The notes under the pieces are model-generated. The model made no database searches. It worked only from the letters and a program-made list of their open reading frames with translations, and was not told where the DNA came from. The translations under genes and the position numbers were made by a program. A DNA stretch of 14,200 nucleotides from a bacterium. GTDB taxonomy: Bacteria; Vulcanimicrobiota; Vulcanimicrobiia; Vulcanimicrobiales; SCRA01. The stretch is from contig JAGWST010000070.1 of assembly GCA_028869325.1 (NCBI GenBank), forward strand, positions 1-14,200. Direction: 5' to 3'. Below, piece after piece: positions 13,362 through 14,200 of this stretch. The stretch's first letter is position 1. Each line of letters begins with the position of its first letter.

Positions 13362-14181
13362 CAGCCGCGACCGGAAGGCCGTGCTCTTTACCCCACGCCT
13401 CCCACTCCGCGGCGGTGCGTTGCGAGAGCGCGGCGGCAAAGGCCGCCTGGCTCTCCTCGCCGATCCCCAGCTCGCGCAGAAACCGCTCTTGAAAACGCTT
13501 CTCCACGTTGGCCAGAGCCACCCAGCCCTCACGCGCGCGGTAGATGCCGTAGTGCGGCCAGCCGCCGCCCAGCATGCCGCCCGCCGCCGTGAGCCCGTAA
13601 CGCAGCGGCGCGCAGAGCTCGCGCGCCGTCTCGGCGAGCGAGACTTCGGCGTACTCCGCCGCTCCCGTGCGCTCGCGCGCCAGCAACAGCGCCAGTGCCG
13701 TGCTCACCGCGCGCTCGGCACCGGCGAGGTCGGCCAAGAGCGTGCGCGGCAGGCGCGGCGGCTCCAGTAATCCCGCCTCGGCTTGGTATGTCAAGTCGTG
13801 CCCCGCGCTCTCCGCGCGCGGCGAGAGGTGGCCGACGATAGCAACGTGCACCAGCCGCGGATGGGCCGGGTGCGACTCGCCCCACGAAAGCCCCCAGCGC
13901 GCCAGCGCCGAGGGGCGGCTGGAGGTGAGCAGCAGGTCGGCGTGCGCCAGATGCCGCTCCAAGATCGCACGCTGCGCGTCGAGATGGAGATCCACGCGCA
14001 GCACCTCGACGCCGTCGTGGAGAAGCGTGTACCAGCGCGGCGCGACGCGCGCGAGAAGGTCGCCCGCCGGCGGCTCGATCTTGGTCACGGCGGCGCCCAG
14101 CGCGTGCAGCCGTGCGGCGGCCAAGGGTCCCGGCACGTTGGTCGCCAGCGTGACGACGCGAACCGACTCCAGCGGCCTCAC
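13351..14181 (-). CDS. Short class III CoA-transferase (CaiB/BaiF family)
   Basis: A 276-aa CaiB/BaiF-family protein. The N-terminus VRVVTLATNVPGPLAAARLHALGA then VTKIEPPAGD is the family's nucleotide-binding-fold start, and D129 in GHDLTYQAEAGLL is at the place of the catalytic aspartate that forms the CoA-linked intermediate. A central LLADLAGAERAVSTALALLLARE segment and ERTGAAEYAEVSL are also typical. The family usually runs to about 350-400 aa; this one ends at LPVAAVMP, so part of the C-terminal domain is absent. It may be a natural short form. Substrate unknown. GTG 14181 matches the usual start, though the frame stays open to the window edge and has no strong ribosome site. Confidence 0.85.
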   Translation of the reverse strand: MRPLESVRVVTLATNVPGPLAAARLHALGAAVTKIEPPAGDLLARVAPRWYTLLHDGVEVLRVDLHLDAQRAILERHLAHADLLLTSSRPSALARWGLSWGESHPAHPRLVHVAIVGHLSPRAESAGHDLTYQAEAGLLEPPRLPRTLLADLAGAERAVSTALALLLARERTGAAEYAEVSLAETARELCAPLRYGLTAAGGMLGGGWPHYGIYRAREGWVALANVEKRFQERFLRELGIGEESQAAFAAALSQRTAAEWEAWGKEHGLPVAAVMP

Positions 14182-14200
14182 GCGCCAGCGCCGCTGGACC

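Overview
This is a high-G+C bacterial chromosome segment with closely packed housekeeping and DNA-repair genes on both sides of a looser, mobile-looking island (about 8.34-12.9 kb). I cannot name the organism. The GAAC-N4-GTTC LexA operator is the type known from Gram-positive bacteria, Chloroflexota and some related phyla. Two predicted promoters sit so close to their ATG that the transcripts would be leaderless or nearly so. Both signs hint at a terrabacterial-type lineage, but neither is proof.

Left part (1-3068): an archaemetzincin-type zinc protease on the minus strand diverges from a plus-strand run of acpS (holo-ACP synthase), nnrE-nnrD (fused NAD(P)HX epimerase/dehydratase) and rimJ (N-terminal acetyltransferase). 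rimJ meets dnaE2 tail to tail, and both stop codons lie in one CTAG.

SOS block (3065-8330, minus strand): imuA-imuB-dnaE2 form a complete damage-inducible translesion (mutasome) operon. A perfect palindromic LexA box fills the 17-bp spacer of the promoter in front of imuA. The imuA and imuB frames overlap by 122 bp, and imuB and dnaE2 overlap by 8 bp.

Island (about 8340-12900): a small minus-strand reading frame interrupted by two amber codons; a DUF5343-family gene whose promoter lies inside a 10+10 bp inverted repeat; a structured interval with a perfect Shine-Dalgarno sequence and a possible 33-aa peptide; an NYN-domain nuclease with lower G+C, a TTG start and a hairpin in its leader; a decayed toxin-immunity cassette fused to a transposase-like scrap; a SUKH (SMI1/KNR4) immunity gene; and an HNH-nuclease toxin. 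The toxin and immunity genes are a polymorphic-toxin pair. The decayed cassette downstream repeats a 112-bp toxin segment at 96% identity and has the same 23-bp toxin-immunity gap, which is the layout of an orphan toxin module.

Right part (12891-14181): an OsmC-family peroxidase and a short class III (CaiB/BaiF) CoA-transferase meet tail to tail with an 11-bp overlap. No tRNA, rRNA or CRISPR array was seen.
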